A stretch of DNA of 64,000 nt from PHAA01 sp022706565 (GCA_040769385.1 JAXGLD010000002.1:434001-498000), one strand, 5' to 3'. Positions 36,230 to 46,194 are shown, numbered from the stretch's first letter. Translations and numbers: made by a program. Notes: generated by a model not told the origin, from the letters alone.

Positions 36230-38563
36230 CTATTTTTCTTCCATTACCAAGGCGGTGTTCAACACCTCATCCATATGACTGACTAGTATGAAACGCATCT
36301 TCTTCTTCACATTGGCGGGTATATCCTCCAGATCCTTCTTGTTTTCAATCGGCAGAATAATGGTATCAATCCCGGCCCGGTGGGCAGCCAGGGTCTTCTC
36401 TTTCAGCCCCCCGATGGGCAGGACATTACCCCTCAGGGTTATCTCGCCGGTCATGGCAATGTCATGGCGCACCGGTCGTCCCGACATAGCTGAGGCTAGT
36501 GAGGTGGCCATGGTTATGCCTGCAGAAGGTCCATCCTTGGGAATCGCCCCCTCAGGTACGTGGATATGGATATCGTAATCCTCCAGGGTTTCCTTGCTGA
36601 TTCCCAGTTCGTCGGCTTTAGAACGGACGTAGGTCAAGCCTGCCTGGGCCGACTCTTTCATGACGTCGCCCAGTTTGCCGGTCAGTGTGAGCCGGCCTTT
36701 GCCCCGGATCAGCGCTACCTCGATAGATAGAATGTCACCGCCGGTATCGGTCCATGCCAGTCCCGTAGTTACGCCCACCTGGTCCTTCTGCTCGGCGGTC
36801 CCAAAGCGGAATTTCGGATTGCCCAGGTATTTCTCAATGCTGGTAACGGTAACATTTGCAGCCAGATCACTGTTCTTGACCACTTGGCGGGCTACTTTCC
36901 GGCATATTGAAGCAATCTGTCTCTCCAGGTTTCTGACACCGGCTTCCCGGGTATACTCTCTGATTATCTTGCGCAAGGCGGCTTCCGAGAAGGTTATATT
37001 CTTGGTTTTTAGACCATGCTCCTTGATCTGCTTGGGTACTAGGTAACCAAGGGCGATGTTGAGTTTATCCTCCTCCGTATAGCCCGACAGCTCGATTACT
37101 TCCATCCGGTCCAGTAATGGACGAGGAATGTTGTAGGTCGAATTGGCGGTGGTTATGAACATCACCTTGGATAAATCGAAGGGGATCTCCAGGTAATGGT
37201 CACTGAAGGTGTTGTTTTGTTCGGGATCCAGCACCTCCAGTAAAGCTGAAGCTGGGTCACCCCGGAAATCGGTTGTCATTTTGTCGATTTCATCCAGCAG
37301 GAAGACCGGGTTACGGGAACCGGCCTGTTTGATGCTGTTTAAAATGCGTCCCGGCATGGAGCCTACATAAGTGCGACGATGTCCCCGTATCTCGGCCTCG
37401 TCCCGCACCCCACCCAGCGACATGCGCACAAACTTGCGACCTAGGGAGCGCGCAACTGATTTACCCAGTGACGTCTTACCCACCCCCGGCGGTCCCACCA
37501 GGCAAAGGATAGGCCCCTTTATCTTCTTGGCCAGTTTCCGGATAGCCAGGTACTCCAGAATCCTTTCCTTCGGTTTACCCAAGCCGTAGTGGTCTTCATT
37601 GAGAATCTTTTCGGCCAGGTCGAGATCGATTCGATCCCTGGTCTCGATCGACCAGGGCAGCGACAGGGCCCAATCCAGGTAATTCCTGACCACTACCGCT
37701 TCCGCCGAAGATGACGGCATCTTTTCCAGCCGCTCCACTTCCTTGTTTATCTTCTCCAGAGCCTCTTTAGGGAGACCGGCCTTATCAATCCGCTCCCTTA
37801 TTTCCTCTATTTCCGCCGAGCGTTCATCCTTATCGCCCAATTCCTTCTGAATTGCCTTCATCTGTTCGCGCAGATAGTATTCCTTTTGCGTCTTCTCCAT
37901 CTGCTTGCGCACTCGGATGTTTATCTTGCGCTCCAGTTCCAGGACTTCCATCTCTTTGGCCAGGATTTCGCATACATAGTTCAGTCGCTTGCCAACTTCC
38001 ATCTGCTCCAAGACCGCCTGCTTCTCAGGTATGCGCAGGTTCAAGTGAGAAGCGATCACATCCGCCAGGCGGCCAGGTTCTTCTATAGCCACCACAGATA
38101 CTACAGTCTCAGGTGGTATCTTTTTACTCATGCGCACATACTGCTCAAACTGATATACTACCGTCCGCATCAAGGCTTCGGTCTCAGCATCCTTCTTGAC
38201 TGGTTCATTCTTGAATTCCTCGATGGTGACCTCCATAAAATTTTCATTGGGGCGGAAGGTCTTTATCCGGGCCCGATGCAGACCTTCGACCAACACGCGC
38301 ATGGTCCCACCCGGCATTTTGAGAACCTGCCTGATCTCGGCTACGGTTCCCACTTCATAGATATCCTCCTCGTTGGGTTCATCGGTCTGAGCTTCTTTTT
38401 GAGTTGCTAAGAATATCTCTTTGGAACCCAGCATGGTTTCTTCAATGGCATTAATCGATTTTTTTCGGCCTACATCCAGGTGAATAACGGTATACGGGAA
38501 CACCAGCAGTCCCCGCAGCGGTAGAATTGGAATGTCACGGTAAGTTTTTTCCTCTTGTTTCAT
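36230..38563 (-). CDS. lon: ATP-dependent protease Lon
   Basis: Lon degrades misfolded and regulatory proteins. The 777-residue protein has an N-terminal substrate domain, AAA module with Walker A GPPGVGKTS (357-365), and a serine protease domain with catalytic Ser680 (KDGPSAG) and the lysine in GGLKEK. The ATG at 38563 has GGGGGTG four bases upstream; the frame is open 28 codons further without support. It lies between lonB and ysxC. I saw no CIRCE or CtsR-type operator upstream. Confidence 0.96.
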   Translation of the reverse strand: MKQEEKTYRDIPILPLRGLLVFPYTVIHLDVGRKKSINAIEETMLGSKEIFLATQKEAQTDEPNEEDIYEVGTVAEIRQVLKMPGGTMRVLVEGLHRARIKTFRPNENFMEVTIEEFKNEPVKKDAETEALMRTVVYQFEQYVRMSKKIPPETVVSVVAIEEPGRLADVIASHLNLRIPEKQAVLEQMEVGKRLNYVCEILAKEMEVLELERKINIRVRKQMEKTQKEYYLREQMKAIQKELGDKDERSAEIEEIRERIDKAGLPKEALEKINKEVERLEKMPSSSAEAVVVRNYLDWALSLPWSIETRDRIDLDLAEKILNEDHYGLGKPKERILEYLAIRKLAKKIKGPILCLVGPPGVGKTSLGKSVARSLGRKFVRMSLGGVRDEAEIRGHRRTYVGSMPGRILNSIKQAGSRNPVFLLDEIDKMTTDFRGDPASALLEVLDPEQNNTFSDHYLEIPFDLSKVMFITTANSTYNIPRPLLDRMEVIELSGYTEEDKLNIALGYLVPKQIKEHGLKTKNITFSEAALRKIIREYTREAGVRNLERQIASICRKVARQVVKNSDLAANVTVTSIEKYLGNPKFRFGTAEQKDQVGVTTGLAWTDTGGDILSIEVALIRGKGRLTLTGKLGDVMKESAQAGLTYVRSKADELGISKETLEDYDIHIHVPEGAIPKDGPSAGITMATSLASAMSGRPVRHDIAMTGEITLRGNVLPIGGLKEKTLAAHRAGIDTIILPIENKKDLEDIPANVKKKMRFILVSHMDEVLNTALVMEEK

Positions 38564-38682
38564 AAAAACACCCCCAAGTGGTCTGCCATACATATATAAA
38601 TGCCTGCCGGTATATAGGGATCGTGCAATCCGGGCAGGTCTTGGCACAGCAACAGTAGTTTATTATAGCAGAACTAATAGTT

Positions 38683-40311
38683 TTAATCTATTATAGCCGA
38701 TTCCAGTACTTCATGTATGTCCCGGACCGCAATTACCTCTATTTCAGGCAGGTCATCGAAGGTATTGAGCCAATTGTCCTGGGGAATCAATACCCTACGG
38801 ACCCCGGCTTTGATCGCTGCCTGCACTTTCGCATTCACTCCTCCTACCGGCTTTACCCTGCCATGTACTGACATTTCGCCGGTCATGGCTACCAGATTGT
38901 TGACTGGTTGGGCCTTGATCGCCGAATAAACAGCAGTAGCTATGGAGACTCCGGCCGAGGTTCCATCAACTGGGGTTCCGCCGGGAAAATTGATGTGGAT
39001 GTGGAAGTCATGTATATTGAGGCCGCATTGAGATTGCAGTACGGTGAGCACACTCTCCACCGCGCCCAAAGCCATGCTTTTGCGCCGCAGGGTGCGGCCT
39101 CCGGAGCCCATTTCTTCGGATTCTACCACCCCGGTCACTCTCCAGGTGCCTTTGCCAGGATCTGCCGGGGTTATGGCTGCTTCGACTTCGATCAAGGTAC
39201 CGATATTGGCACCGAATACAGCCAAGCCGTTTACCAGCCCCACCTGGGGATGGTCCTTGACCTTCAACTCCAAACGAGCTGTCAGGTTGCCGTTGTTGAT
39301 CACCTTCTGCACTATTTCATTGGTGATCCGGTTTGTTTTCTCAACCTGGGAAATCCCGGCTACCAACTGTACTATATTGACTGCTTCTCGACCGTTGCCT
39401 GCATGGCGGCTGATTTCCTCGGCAGCCTTTTCGTCCAAATTCAAACCCACCTTGGCGGCAGCATTCTTAGTAATATCGAGTATACATTGATGATCCAAAG
39501 GGCGGAAGAAAACCTCCAGGCAACGCGAACGCAAGGCTGCCGGTATATCAGCCGGCATCCGGGTCGTGGCCCCGACCAGCCTGAAATCAGCCGGCAGACC
39601 ATTTTGAAAGATATCGTGAATATGTTTGGGTATATTACGATCATTTTCGTTATAGTAAGCGCTCTCCAACAGTACCTTGCGATCCTCGAGGACCTTGAGA
39701 AGCTTGTTCATCTGCAGCGGATGGAGTTCTCCGATTTCATCGATAAACAACACGCCGCCGTGGGCCTTAGTGCAGGCTCCCGGCTTGGGCTGCGGAATAC
39801 CCGCGCTTCCCATCGAACCAGCCCCTTGGTAAATTGGGTCATGCACCGACCCGATCAAGGGATCGGCTATGTTGCGTTCATCGAAGCGACAAATGGTGGC
39901 ATCGATTTCAATAAACTTGGCGTCCTCCTTGAAAGGGGACATATGATTCGTCCGAGCTTCTTCCAATACCAGGCGGGCAGCCGCGGTTTTGCCTACCCCA
40001 GGGGGGCCATAGATGATCACATGCTGGGGATTGGGGCCGCACAAGGCTGATCTTAAAATATCTATACCCTCTTGCTGCCCAATGATATCGTTGAAATGGC
40101 CAGGACGACTGAGGCTCGACAGGGGTTCGCTCAATTTAACGCTGCGCATCTGCTGCAGCTGCCGGTATTCCTTTTCCGTGGACTGGACTATCACCGCCTT
40201 GCGGCCCTGCTGACTCTTAAGCAAATTCCAGAAATAAACCCCGATTACTATACTAAAAAATAATTGAATTAAAAAAAATATACCACCATATTGTACAAAC
40301 ACATTGTTCAT
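38683..40311 (-). CDS. lonB: Lon-like membrane protease LonB
   Basis: A 542-residue Lon relative with an N-terminal membrane helix (about 10-30) replacing the Lon N-domain, an AAA module (GPPGVGKTA, then LFIDEIGELHPLQ) and a Lon protease domain (VDGTSAGVSIA Ser, GGVNAK Lys). In Bacillus LonB is made in the forespore under sigma-F and limits sigma-G. The ATG at 40311 follows AAAGGA by nine bases. clpX-lonB-lon-ysxC is the Bacillus order. I could not confirm a sigma-F/G promoter. Confidence 0.92.
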   Translation of the reverse strand: MNNVFVQYGGIFFLIQLFFSIVIGVYFWNLLKSQQGRKAVIVQSTEKEYRQLQQMRSVKLSEPLSSLSRPGHFNDIIGQQEGIDILRSALCGPNPQHVIIYGPPGVGKTAAARLVLEEARTNHMSPFKEDAKFIEIDATICRFDERNIADPLIGSVHDPIYQGAGSMGSAGIPQPKPGACTKAHGGVLFIDEIGELHPLQMNKLLKVLEDRKVLLESAYYNENDRNIPKHIHDIFQNGLPADFRLVGATTRMPADIPAALRSRCLEVFFRPLDHQCILDITKNAAAKVGLNLDEKAAEEISRHAGNGREAVNIVQLVAGISQVEKTNRITNEIVQKVINNGNLTARLELKVKDHPQVGLVNGLAVFGANIGTLIEVEAAITPADPGKGTWRVTGVVESEEMGSGGRTLRRKSMALGAVESVLTVLQSQCGLNIHDFHIHINFPGGTPVDGTSAGVSIATAVYSAIKAQPVNNLVAMTGEMSVHGRVKPVGGVNAKVQAAIKAGVRRVLIPQDNWLNTFDDLPEIEVIAVRDIHEVLESAIID

Positions 40312-40377
40312 CAAGCTCGTTCCTTTCGCAACACTTCCGCTCATATTATTCCCCGGGTGAAATGAGGAGAAGCCCAG

Positions 40378-40404
40378 TAAAAAAAGGCAGCTTACGCTGC
40401 CTTT
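40378..40404 (-). terminator. Terminator after clpX
   Basis: AAGGCAG-CTTACG-CTGCCTT stem-loop with a run of seven to eight T on the minus strand, 37 bases after the clpX stop. Confidence 0.85.
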
Positions 40405-40440
40405 TCCTAGAACGAACAATAATGTTAAGCTGTCAACCGG

Positions 40441-41691
40441 TTAATTGACTCGACGCTTGGCATCAACAGTTACCAGCAGAGGTTTCTCCTTTTTGCTGAT
40501 GACGTCCTTGGTAATTAATACCTTGGTGATGTCGATTCGCGACGGGACTTCGTACATTACGTCCAGCATGACGTCTTCGATAATGGCTCTCAAACCGCGG
40601 GCACCGGTGTTGCGCTGCATGGCCTCTTCCGCTATAGCCTGCAGGGCATCGGGCATGAACTCCAAGTCTACCCCGTCCAGCTCAAAAAGCTTCTTATATT
40701 GTCTGACCAGAGCGTTCTTAGGCTCGGTCAGGATCTTCACCAGGGAATCCTTATCCAAGGCATCGAGGCTCACAATGATCGGTACCCGACCTACGAATTC
40801 CGGAATCAAACCGTAGCGAAGCAAGTCCTGGGGCAGGATCATATTTAATATCTCCCCGATCTTCTTCTCTTCCCGGCTCTTGATATCGGCTCCGAAGCCC
40901 ATTACCTTCTCGCCCACCCGATTCTGGATTATCTTGTCGATGCCTTCGAAAGCACCTCCGCAAATGAAAAGGATATTACTAGTGTCGATCTGGATAAACT
41001 CCTGGTGAGGATGTTTACGCCCACCCTGGGGAGGTACGCTGGCAACGGTGCCCTCTAAGATCTTCAACAGGGCTTGCTGCACGCCTTCGCCGGAAACATC
41101 ACGGGTGATGCTGGGATTATCCGTTTTGCGGGCTATTTTGTCTATCTCATCAATATATACAATACCCTTTTCAGCCTTCTCGATATCATAGTCAGCAGAC
41201 TGAATCAGCTTGAGCAGAATGTTCTCCACGTCCTCGCCCACGTAACCGGCTTCGGTCAGCGATGTGGCATCGGCAATGGCGAACGGAACATTGAGGATCT
41301 TGGCCAGGGTTTGGGCGAGCAGGGTCTTACCGCTGCCGGTGGGGCCCAACATCATAATGTTGCTCTTCTGCAGCTCCACATCATCCATCTTCATACCCAG
41401 GTTGATGCGCTTGTAATGATTATAGACCGCTACCGCCAACGACTTCTTGGCTGTATCCTGGCCGATGACGTACTCATCCAAGGTCTCGCGTATCTCTTGG
41501 GGCTTGGGGATATCCCCCATTTTGAAGCCGATGTCTTCTGCTAATTCTTCTTCAATTATTTCATTGCATAATTCAATGCATTCATCACAGATGTATACGC
41601 CCGGACCGGCCACCAATTTTTTGACTTGATCCTGGGTCTTACCGCAGAAAGAGCATTTCAGTTGGCCTTTGTCATCCCCGTATTTATGCAT
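40441..41691 (-). CDS. clpX: ATP-dependent Clp protease ATP-binding subunit ClpX
   Basis: ClpX unfolds substrates for ClpP. The 416-residue protein has the N-terminal zinc-binding domain (Cys13, Cys16, Cys35, Cys38), Walker A GPTGSGKT, Walker B IVYIDEIDKI and the ClpP-binding IGF-type loop (VMGFGADI). ATG 41691 follows GAGGTG by four bases. Confidence 0.97.
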   Translation of the reverse strand: MHKYGDDKGQLKCSFCGKTQDQVKKLVAGPGVYICDECIELCNEIIEEELAEDIGFKMGDIPKPQEIRETLDEYVIGQDTAKKSLAVAVYNHYKRINLGMKMDDVELQKSNIMMLGPTGSGKTLLAQTLAKILNVPFAIADATSLTEAGYVGEDVENILLKLIQSADYDIEKAEKGIVYIDEIDKIARKTDNPSITRDVSGEGVQQALLKILEGTVASVPPQGGRKHPHQEFIQIDTSNILFICGGAFEGIDKIIQNRVGEKVMGFGADIKSREEKKIGEILNMILPQDLLRYGLIPEFVGRVPIIVSLDALDKDSLVKILTEPKNALVRQYKKLFELDGVDLEFMPDALQAIAEEAMQRNTGARGLRAIIEDVMLDVMYEVPSRIDITKVLITKDVISKKEKPLLVTVDAKRRVN

Positions 41692-41729
41692 GTTACACCT
41701 CACTTTTAGAAGGGCTTATTTACAGTATA

Positions 41730-42323
41730 TTACTTATTGGTGCGTTTGGCGAATACATCATCTATAATACCATATTCCCTGGCTTCTTCAGCAGACATAA
41801 AATAGTCCCGTTCGGTATCAGATTGAATACGGCTCAAGGGCTGACCGGTACGTTCCGCCAGAATCCGGTTGAGGTTTTCCTTCATCTGCAGGATACGGCG
41901 GGCATGGATCTCTATATCAGTCGCCTGGCCCTGGGCACCACCGGCGGGCTGGTGAATCATAATCTCGGCATTGGGAAGGGCAAAGCGTTTCCCCTTTTCG
42001 CCGGCAGCCAGTAGAAAAGCCCCCATGCTGGCAGCCATTCCCACACATATAGTGGAAACGTTGGGTTTGATCAACTGCATGGTGTCATATATGGCCATGC
42101 CGGAGGTTATCGAACCACCCGGACTATTAATATATAGGTTAATATCCTTATCGGGATTCTCCGCCTCCAGGAAAAGCAACTGGGCTATCACCAGATTGGC
42201 TACATTGTCATCGATGGTACTGCCCAGAAATATTATCCGGTCCTTCAGCAACCGGGAGTAAATGTCATAGGAACGCTCTCCCCGATTAGTCTGTTCCACT
42301 ACCATTGGAATCAGGTAAGACAC
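41730..42323 (-). CDS. clpP: ATP-dependent Clp protease proteolytic subunit ClpP
   Basis: A 197-residue serine protease that forms the Clp chamber. Catalytic Ser99 (GMAASMG), His124 (IMIHQPAGGA) and the Asp in DTERDYF are present. It sits between tig and clpX; Bacillus lacks clpP at this spot, while proteobacteria and Clostridia have tig-clpP-clpX. A pair of direct repeats lies just upstream. Confidence 0.97.
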   Translation of the reverse strand: MSYLIPMVVEQTNRGERSYDIYSRLLKDRIIFLGSTIDDNVANLVIAQLLFLEAENPDKDINLYINSPGGSITSGMAIYDTMQLIKPNVSTICVGMAASMGAFLLAAGEKGKRFALPNAEIMIHQPAGGAQGQATDIEIHARRILQMKENLNRILAERTGQPLSRIQSDTERDYFMSAEEAREYGIIDDVFAKRTNK

Positions 42324-42343
42324 TTGGCAACCCTCCTCGTATC

Positions 42344-42377
42344 ATAGTATTCGTTGTCTCTTACATATAGTATTCGT
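42344..42377 (-). repeat. Two 11-bp direct repeats upstream of clpP
   Basis: ACGAATACTAT (minus strand) occurs at 42377-42367 and 42354-42344, a 23-bp period, in the tig-clpP gap. Each copy holds a TACTAT that could be a -10. It may be a regulator site; it is not a CtsR heptad. Confidence 0.5.
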
Positions 42378-42378
42378 A

Positions 42379-43758
42379 TTAAACCTCGGTTTCCTGCGGT
42401 TGCTCAGGAGATTCCTGCTCCCCAGCCGTATTCTGAGGCCCGACGGCTTCCCCGGCATCGGGTTCTATTTCGGTTATAACCGCATGGTCAACCAAATACT
42501 GGACTGCTTTGTCAATCTTCATGTTGTGGCGAATGCGGTCCATGATCCCTTCTACATTCTGGCGCGCCTGATCGAACTCAACCCCCATCTGCTGGGCAAT
42601 CTCACTTATCTGCTGGTCTATTTCTTCATCGGTCAGTTCAATACCTTTTTCTTCAATCATTTTTTCCAGCACAAAATTGGTTTTGGCCTGTTCGATGGCT
42701 TGGGGTCTCATATCCTCTTTGAATTCCTCCACATTGCTGCGGGTCATCTGAAAATACTGTTCCAAGCTGATCCCCTGAGTAGCCAGGCGTTGCTCGAATT
42801 GGCCCAGGATAGTTTCCAATTGCATCTCGACCACTGCCGGGGCAATGTCGACTTGGCTCAGTTCCACTAACTTGATTACCGCCTGGTTTTTCGTGGCATC
42901 TTCGCGGCGCATTTCCATGGTCTTGATGAGGTTCTGGCGGACATCGTCAATTAATTCCGCCATGGTATCAAAATCGCTGATTTCCTGGGCAAACTCATCA
43001 TTCAGCTCTCGCATCACTTTGGTTTCCACCTTGACAACGGTGGTTTCGAAAACTGCGTCCTTGCCTCTCAAATCTTCGGCATGATAGTTGTCGGGGAATC
43101 TGACCTCCACATTCTTCGATTCACCAGCTTTGAGTCCCACCAACTGGCTCTCAAATCCCGGAATAAAAGTATTGGAACCCAGTTCCAACTGGTAGCCCTC
43201 GCTGGCTCCGCCCGGGAATGGCACTCCCTCGATGGTGCCGACAAAATCGATTACCACAGTGTCGCCTATTTCGGCTGGAGCTTCGATCTTCTCCACCAGC
43301 TGAGCATAACGGCTCCGCAAATCATCCATGCGCTGGTTAACGTCTTCTTCGGTCACTGAGAACTTGGGAACGCTTATTTCCAATCCTTCCATCGGACCCA
43401 ACACCACTTCTGGTTTGACAGCCACTTTAACTTTGAATTCAAAGGTAGATCCGGGCTGTAGCTTCTCGAAGTCGATATCAAAATCCGGCTGGGCTATGGG
43501 ATCTACCTCCAGTTCCAGAAGAGCCTTTTCATAAGCTGCCGGCACTACGAACTCCAGGGTATCTTCAAAGAGTATTTCCTTGCCAAAATGAGCTTCTAGA
43601 AATGCGCGAGGCACCTTACCCTTGCGGAAACCCGGAATCGTCACCTGTTTGACCACTTTGCGGTAGGCCTTTTCGAATCCTTCCTCCAGAGTGGCAGCAT
43701 CCACTTCGATTTCCAGATAAGCCTCACTGTTTTCTATTTTCTCTAACCTGGCGCTCAT
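42379..43758 (-). CDS. tig: Trigger factor
   Basis: A ribosome-bound chaperone and prolyl isomerase. The 459-residue protein has the ribosome-binding motif GFRKGKVPR near residue 45, an FKBP domain (about 160-245, DTVVIDFVGTIEG) and a helical C-terminal chaperone domain. It ends in an acidic, Glu/Pro/Gln-rich tail about 30 residues longer than usual. Confidence 0.96.
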   Translation of the reverse strand: MSARLEKIENSEAYLEIEVDAATLEEGFEKAYRKVVKQVTIPGFRKGKVPRAFLEAHFGKEILFEDTLEFVVPAAYEKALLELEVDPIAQPDFDIDFEKLQPGSTFEFKVKVAVKPEVVLGPMEGLEISVPKFSVTEEDVNQRMDDLRSRYAQLVEKIEAPAEIGDTVVIDFVGTIEGVPFPGGASEGYQLELGSNTFIPGFESQLVGLKAGESKNVEVRFPDNYHAEDLRGKDAVFETTVVKVETKVMRELNDEFAQEISDFDTMAELIDDVRQNLIKTMEMRREDATKNQAVIKLVELSQVDIAPAVVEMQLETILGQFEQRLATQGISLEQYFQMTRSNVEEFKEDMRPQAIEQAKTNFVLEKMIEEKGIELTDEEIDQQISEIAQQMGVEFDQARQNVEGIMDRIRHNMKIDKAVQYLVDHAVITEIEPDAGEAVGPQNTAGEQESPEQPQETEV

Positions 43759-43834
43759 TTATGCTCCTCCTAACTTTAATATAGACTCTGAATTTGGCTA
43801 TACAGCCACACCAATATGTTTAGCACATCAGCAC

Positions 43835-43865
43835 TAAAAAGACAACACCCCGGCCTGAGCCGAGG
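43835..43865 (-). terminator. Terminator after tRNA-Gly(GCC)
   Basis: On the minus strand CCTCGGC and GCCGGGG pair around a four-base loop, followed by TGTTGTCTTTTT. Confidence 0.75.
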
Positions 43866-43877
43866 CATAGATTACTA

Positions 43878-43952
43878 TGGAGCGGAAGACGAGATTCGAA
43901 CTCGCGACCCTCGCCTTGGCAAGGCGATGCTCTACCACTGAGCCACTTCCGC
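43878..43952 (-). tRNA. tRNA-Gly (anticodon GCC)
   Basis: A complete 75-base cloverleaf with encoded CCA. Acceptor GCGGAAG pairs with CTTCCGC; the anticodon arm is TCGCC-TTGCCAA-GGCGA; the T-loop GTTCGAATC is standard. It has its own promoter and terminator. Confidence 0.97.
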
Positions 43953-43976
43953 ACTTCATCCTGTCCTACCTATAAA

Positions 43977-44005
43977 ATCATAAAGAAACTGCCCCATCAA
44001 GTCAA
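43977..44005 (-). promoter_or_regulatory. Promoter of tRNA-Gly(GCC)
   Basis: TTGACT (44005-44000) and TATGAT (43982-43977) on the minus strand, 17 bases apart, 24 bases before the tRNA. Confidence 0.8.
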
Positions 44006-44039
44006 GCCACTACCCGGTTTTTATTTTAATAAATCAAGT

Positions 44040-45026
44040 TCAGGCCTCATTTCTGCCCGAATCGCTATCCCCCATACCGCCAAAAACAGAGCCAAAAGGT
44101 TCATCATCCTTGCTCTCTGCATATTCCTCGGCCTTCTTCATCTGGCTGACATAACCCAAAATACCGCCAGGATTGAGGGATTCCACCATGTTGCTGGGTA
44201 CGATGACTAGGGCTGTCTTCTGTTTGATACCCTCGTAGAGGATATTCATGGCCCGCAGGCTGAAGGCCTCAGGATTCTTGCGGTAACTCTTGGCCGCCTC
44301 GGTGAACTTGTCGGCGATCTCCACCTCGGCAGTAGCCAGAATGACCCGGGCCCGGCGTTCACGGTCGGCCTGGGCCTCACGCGACATGGCGTCCTGGAGT
44401 TCGATGGGAATCATTACATCGCGGATCTCCACCGAATGCACTGAAACACCCCATGATTCAGTGCGGGCATCGATCATCATCTTTAGCTCTTCATCCAGAT
44501 GCTCCCGGCCGGTAAGCATCTCCGACAATTCAGTTTTACCGATGACATCTCGCAGGGTCGTCTGGGCCGCCCAGAAGACCGCCTTCTGGTATTCCTCTAC
44601 CTCCAGCGCGGCTTTGATGGGATCGACCACCACCCAGAACATGACCGCATCCACATTAACCGGCACATTGTCGCGGGTCAGGGTCTTTTCCGCCGCAAAA
44701 AAGGTAGTACGGATACGCAGGTCGATCCAGATGGGAACCTCATCGACTACCGGTATAATCCAGAAGATTCCCGGTCCCGCCAAACGCATGAACTTGCCCA
44801 GACGCAGTACCACCACCCGCTCCCACTGTCGGGCAATGCGCATGGCCAACCCTATAATCACCGCCAGCAGCCCGAATATGACGGTGGCGATGACCGAATC
44901 GACGATAAAATACATATAGACGGCCAGTCCGGCCAACACCAGGAATATCAGGATAGCCAAGCCATTGCTCTTGGAACCTTGGGAACTGATCCAATCATCT
45001 ACAGTCAGTTTTCTCTCTTCGCCCAT
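44040..45026 (-). CDS. SPFH/slipin (stomatin-like) membrane protein
   Basis: A 328-residue stomatin/prohibitin-family protein. Two N-terminal membrane helices (about 25-70) are followed by the SPFH domain (ERVVVLRLGKFMRLAGPGIFWIIPVVDEV) and a helical tail (DRERRARVILATAEVEIADKF) that mediates oligomerisation. Such proteins organise membrane microdomains and often pair with NfeD proteases; no NfeD gene is adjacent. ATG 45026 has GGAGGGG six bases upstream. Confidence 0.9.
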   Translation of the reverse strand: MGEERKLTVDDWISSQGSKSNGLAILIFLVLAGLAVYMYFIVDSVIATVIFGLLAVIIGLAMRIARQWERVVVLRLGKFMRLAGPGIFWIIPVVDEVPIWIDLRIRTTFFAAEKTLTRDNVPVNVDAVMFWVVVDPIKAALEVEEYQKAVFWAAQTTLRDVIGKTELSEMLTGREHLDEELKMMIDARTESWGVSVHSVEIRDVMIPIELQDAMSREAQADRERRARVILATAEVEIADKFTEAAKSYRKNPEAFSLRAMNILYEGIKQKTALVIVPSNMVESLNPGGILGYVSQMKKAEEYAESKDDEPFGSVFGGMGDSDSGRNEA

Positions 45027-45230
45027 CCGATTCCCCTCCAATTCTGATGTATTAACCAGTGCCAATCCGAAGAAATTTAAGAATTATTACTACCTATATT
45101 ATAAACACATTGTGTTGCTTTATGGCTTGATTGGAGTTGGTAAAAACGGGGTGCCTGAGGCGTCACCAAATTGAGGTGGTCCTTAATATATTAAATATGA
45201 AGAGAAATTTTGAAAGGGGCAGGATATTAT

Positions 45231-46070
45231 ATGCTGATGGCGAGCCGATTTCTCCGGCAGCATTCCCCCATGATGAACGGGCCGGATGTCTTGGAAATCC
45301 AAACCCTGATGGCCGCCCGTGGCCTGGACCCAGGGCCCCTGGACGGGATCTTCGGTCCCTTGACTGAACAGGCGTTGCGACAGTTCCAACAAGACCACGG
45401 ACTGAAAGATGACGGCATAGCCGGGCCCGATACCTGGCGGGCCCTGACTCGCGGGCATGACTTCGACCTGGTTGAAACGGCCGCGGTTTTGCCTAAGATC
45501 CATGTTCATATCGATACCAGGATACTGACCATGACTCGCAGCGGCGCTATTACTACCTACCCGGTGGCCGTGGGGAGACCTTCCACTCCATCCCCGGTCG
45601 GCGAATGGAAGGTGGTCTTCAAATCAATGAATCCCGGCGGACCTTTTGGTGTCCGGTGGATGCGGCTCAGCGTCCCTTGGGGTGGTTATGGTATCCATGG
45701 CACCAACAATCCCAATTCCATCGGTAAAGCCGTCAGTCATGGATGCATACGCCTATACAATGAAGATGTGGTCAAACTGTATGATCTGACCCCGGTGGGA
45801 ACACCGGTCAGTATAACCGGCACGGTCCGCAAGATCCGCACCCTGAAATATGGCATGCGGGGGCAAGACGTCCAGCAGGTTGAACAGATGCTCTTCGACC
45901 TGGGCTATCTATCTCTAAGCCCCGACCGTTATTATGGCCAAACCACCCGACGAGCCGTGCTGGCATTTCAAAAGGACCAAAAACTGCCGCGCACCGGCAG
46001 AGTAAACCGCAGCACGTTGAAAGCCCTGCAGATTGAACATGACCAGGTTATGGATGACACCAACCCTTGA
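45231..46070 (+). CDS. L,D-transpeptidase with two peptidoglycan-binding domains
   Basis: A 279-residue YkuD-type enzyme that forms 3-3 cross-links or anchors proteins to peptidoglycan. An N-terminal PG_binding_1 domain (VLEIQTLMAARGLDPGPLDG), the catalytic domain with His156 and Cys172 (GIHGTN, SHGCIRL), and a second C-terminal PG-binding domain (MRGQDVQQVEQMLFDLGYLS) are in order. No clear signal peptide is seen, as in some Firmicute spore-coat LDTs, so it may be delivered to the spore. ATG 45231 follows AGGA by six bases. tRNA-Pro comes next. Confidence 0.9.
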   Translation: MLMASRFLRQHSPMMNGPDVLEIQTLMAARGLDPGPLDGIFGPLTEQALRQFQQDHGLKDDGIAGPDTWRALTRGHDFDLVETAAVLPKIHVHIDTRILTMTRSGAITTYPVAVGRPSTPSPVGEWKVVFKSMNPGGPFGVRWMRLSVPWGGYGIHGTNNPNSIGKAVSHGCIRLYNEDVVKLYDLTPVGTPVSITGTVRKIRTLKYGMRGQDVQQVEQMLFDLGYLSLSPDRYYGQTTRRAVLAFQKDQKLPRTGRVNRSTLKALQIEHDQVMDDTNP

Positions 46071-46078
46071 TGCATGAA

Positions 46079-46108
46079 TTGACAGGGATTCCGTGCAAAT
46101 GTTATTAT
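46079..46108 (+). promoter_or_regulatory. Promoter of tRNA-Pro
   Basis: TTGACA (46079-46084) and TATTAT (46103-46108), 18 bases apart, ten bases before the tRNA. It overlaps nothing coding. Confidence 0.8.
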
Positions 46109-46117
46109 TTAGAGGTT

Positions 46118-46194
46118 CGGGGTGTAGCGCAGCTTGGTAGCGCGTCTGGTTTGGGACCAGAAAGTCGCAGGTTCGAATCCTGTCACCCCGACCA
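46118..46194 (+). tRNA. tRNA-Pro (anticodon TGG)
   Basis: A 77-base cloverleaf with CCA. Acceptor CGGGGTG/CACCCCG, anticodon arm TCTGG-TTTGGGA-CCAGA, T-loop GTTCGAATC. Confidence 0.97.

Noticed and set aside
38908..40050. 380-codon plus-strand open frame inside lonB
   Set aside because: Antisense shadow of a clear LonB coding sequence.
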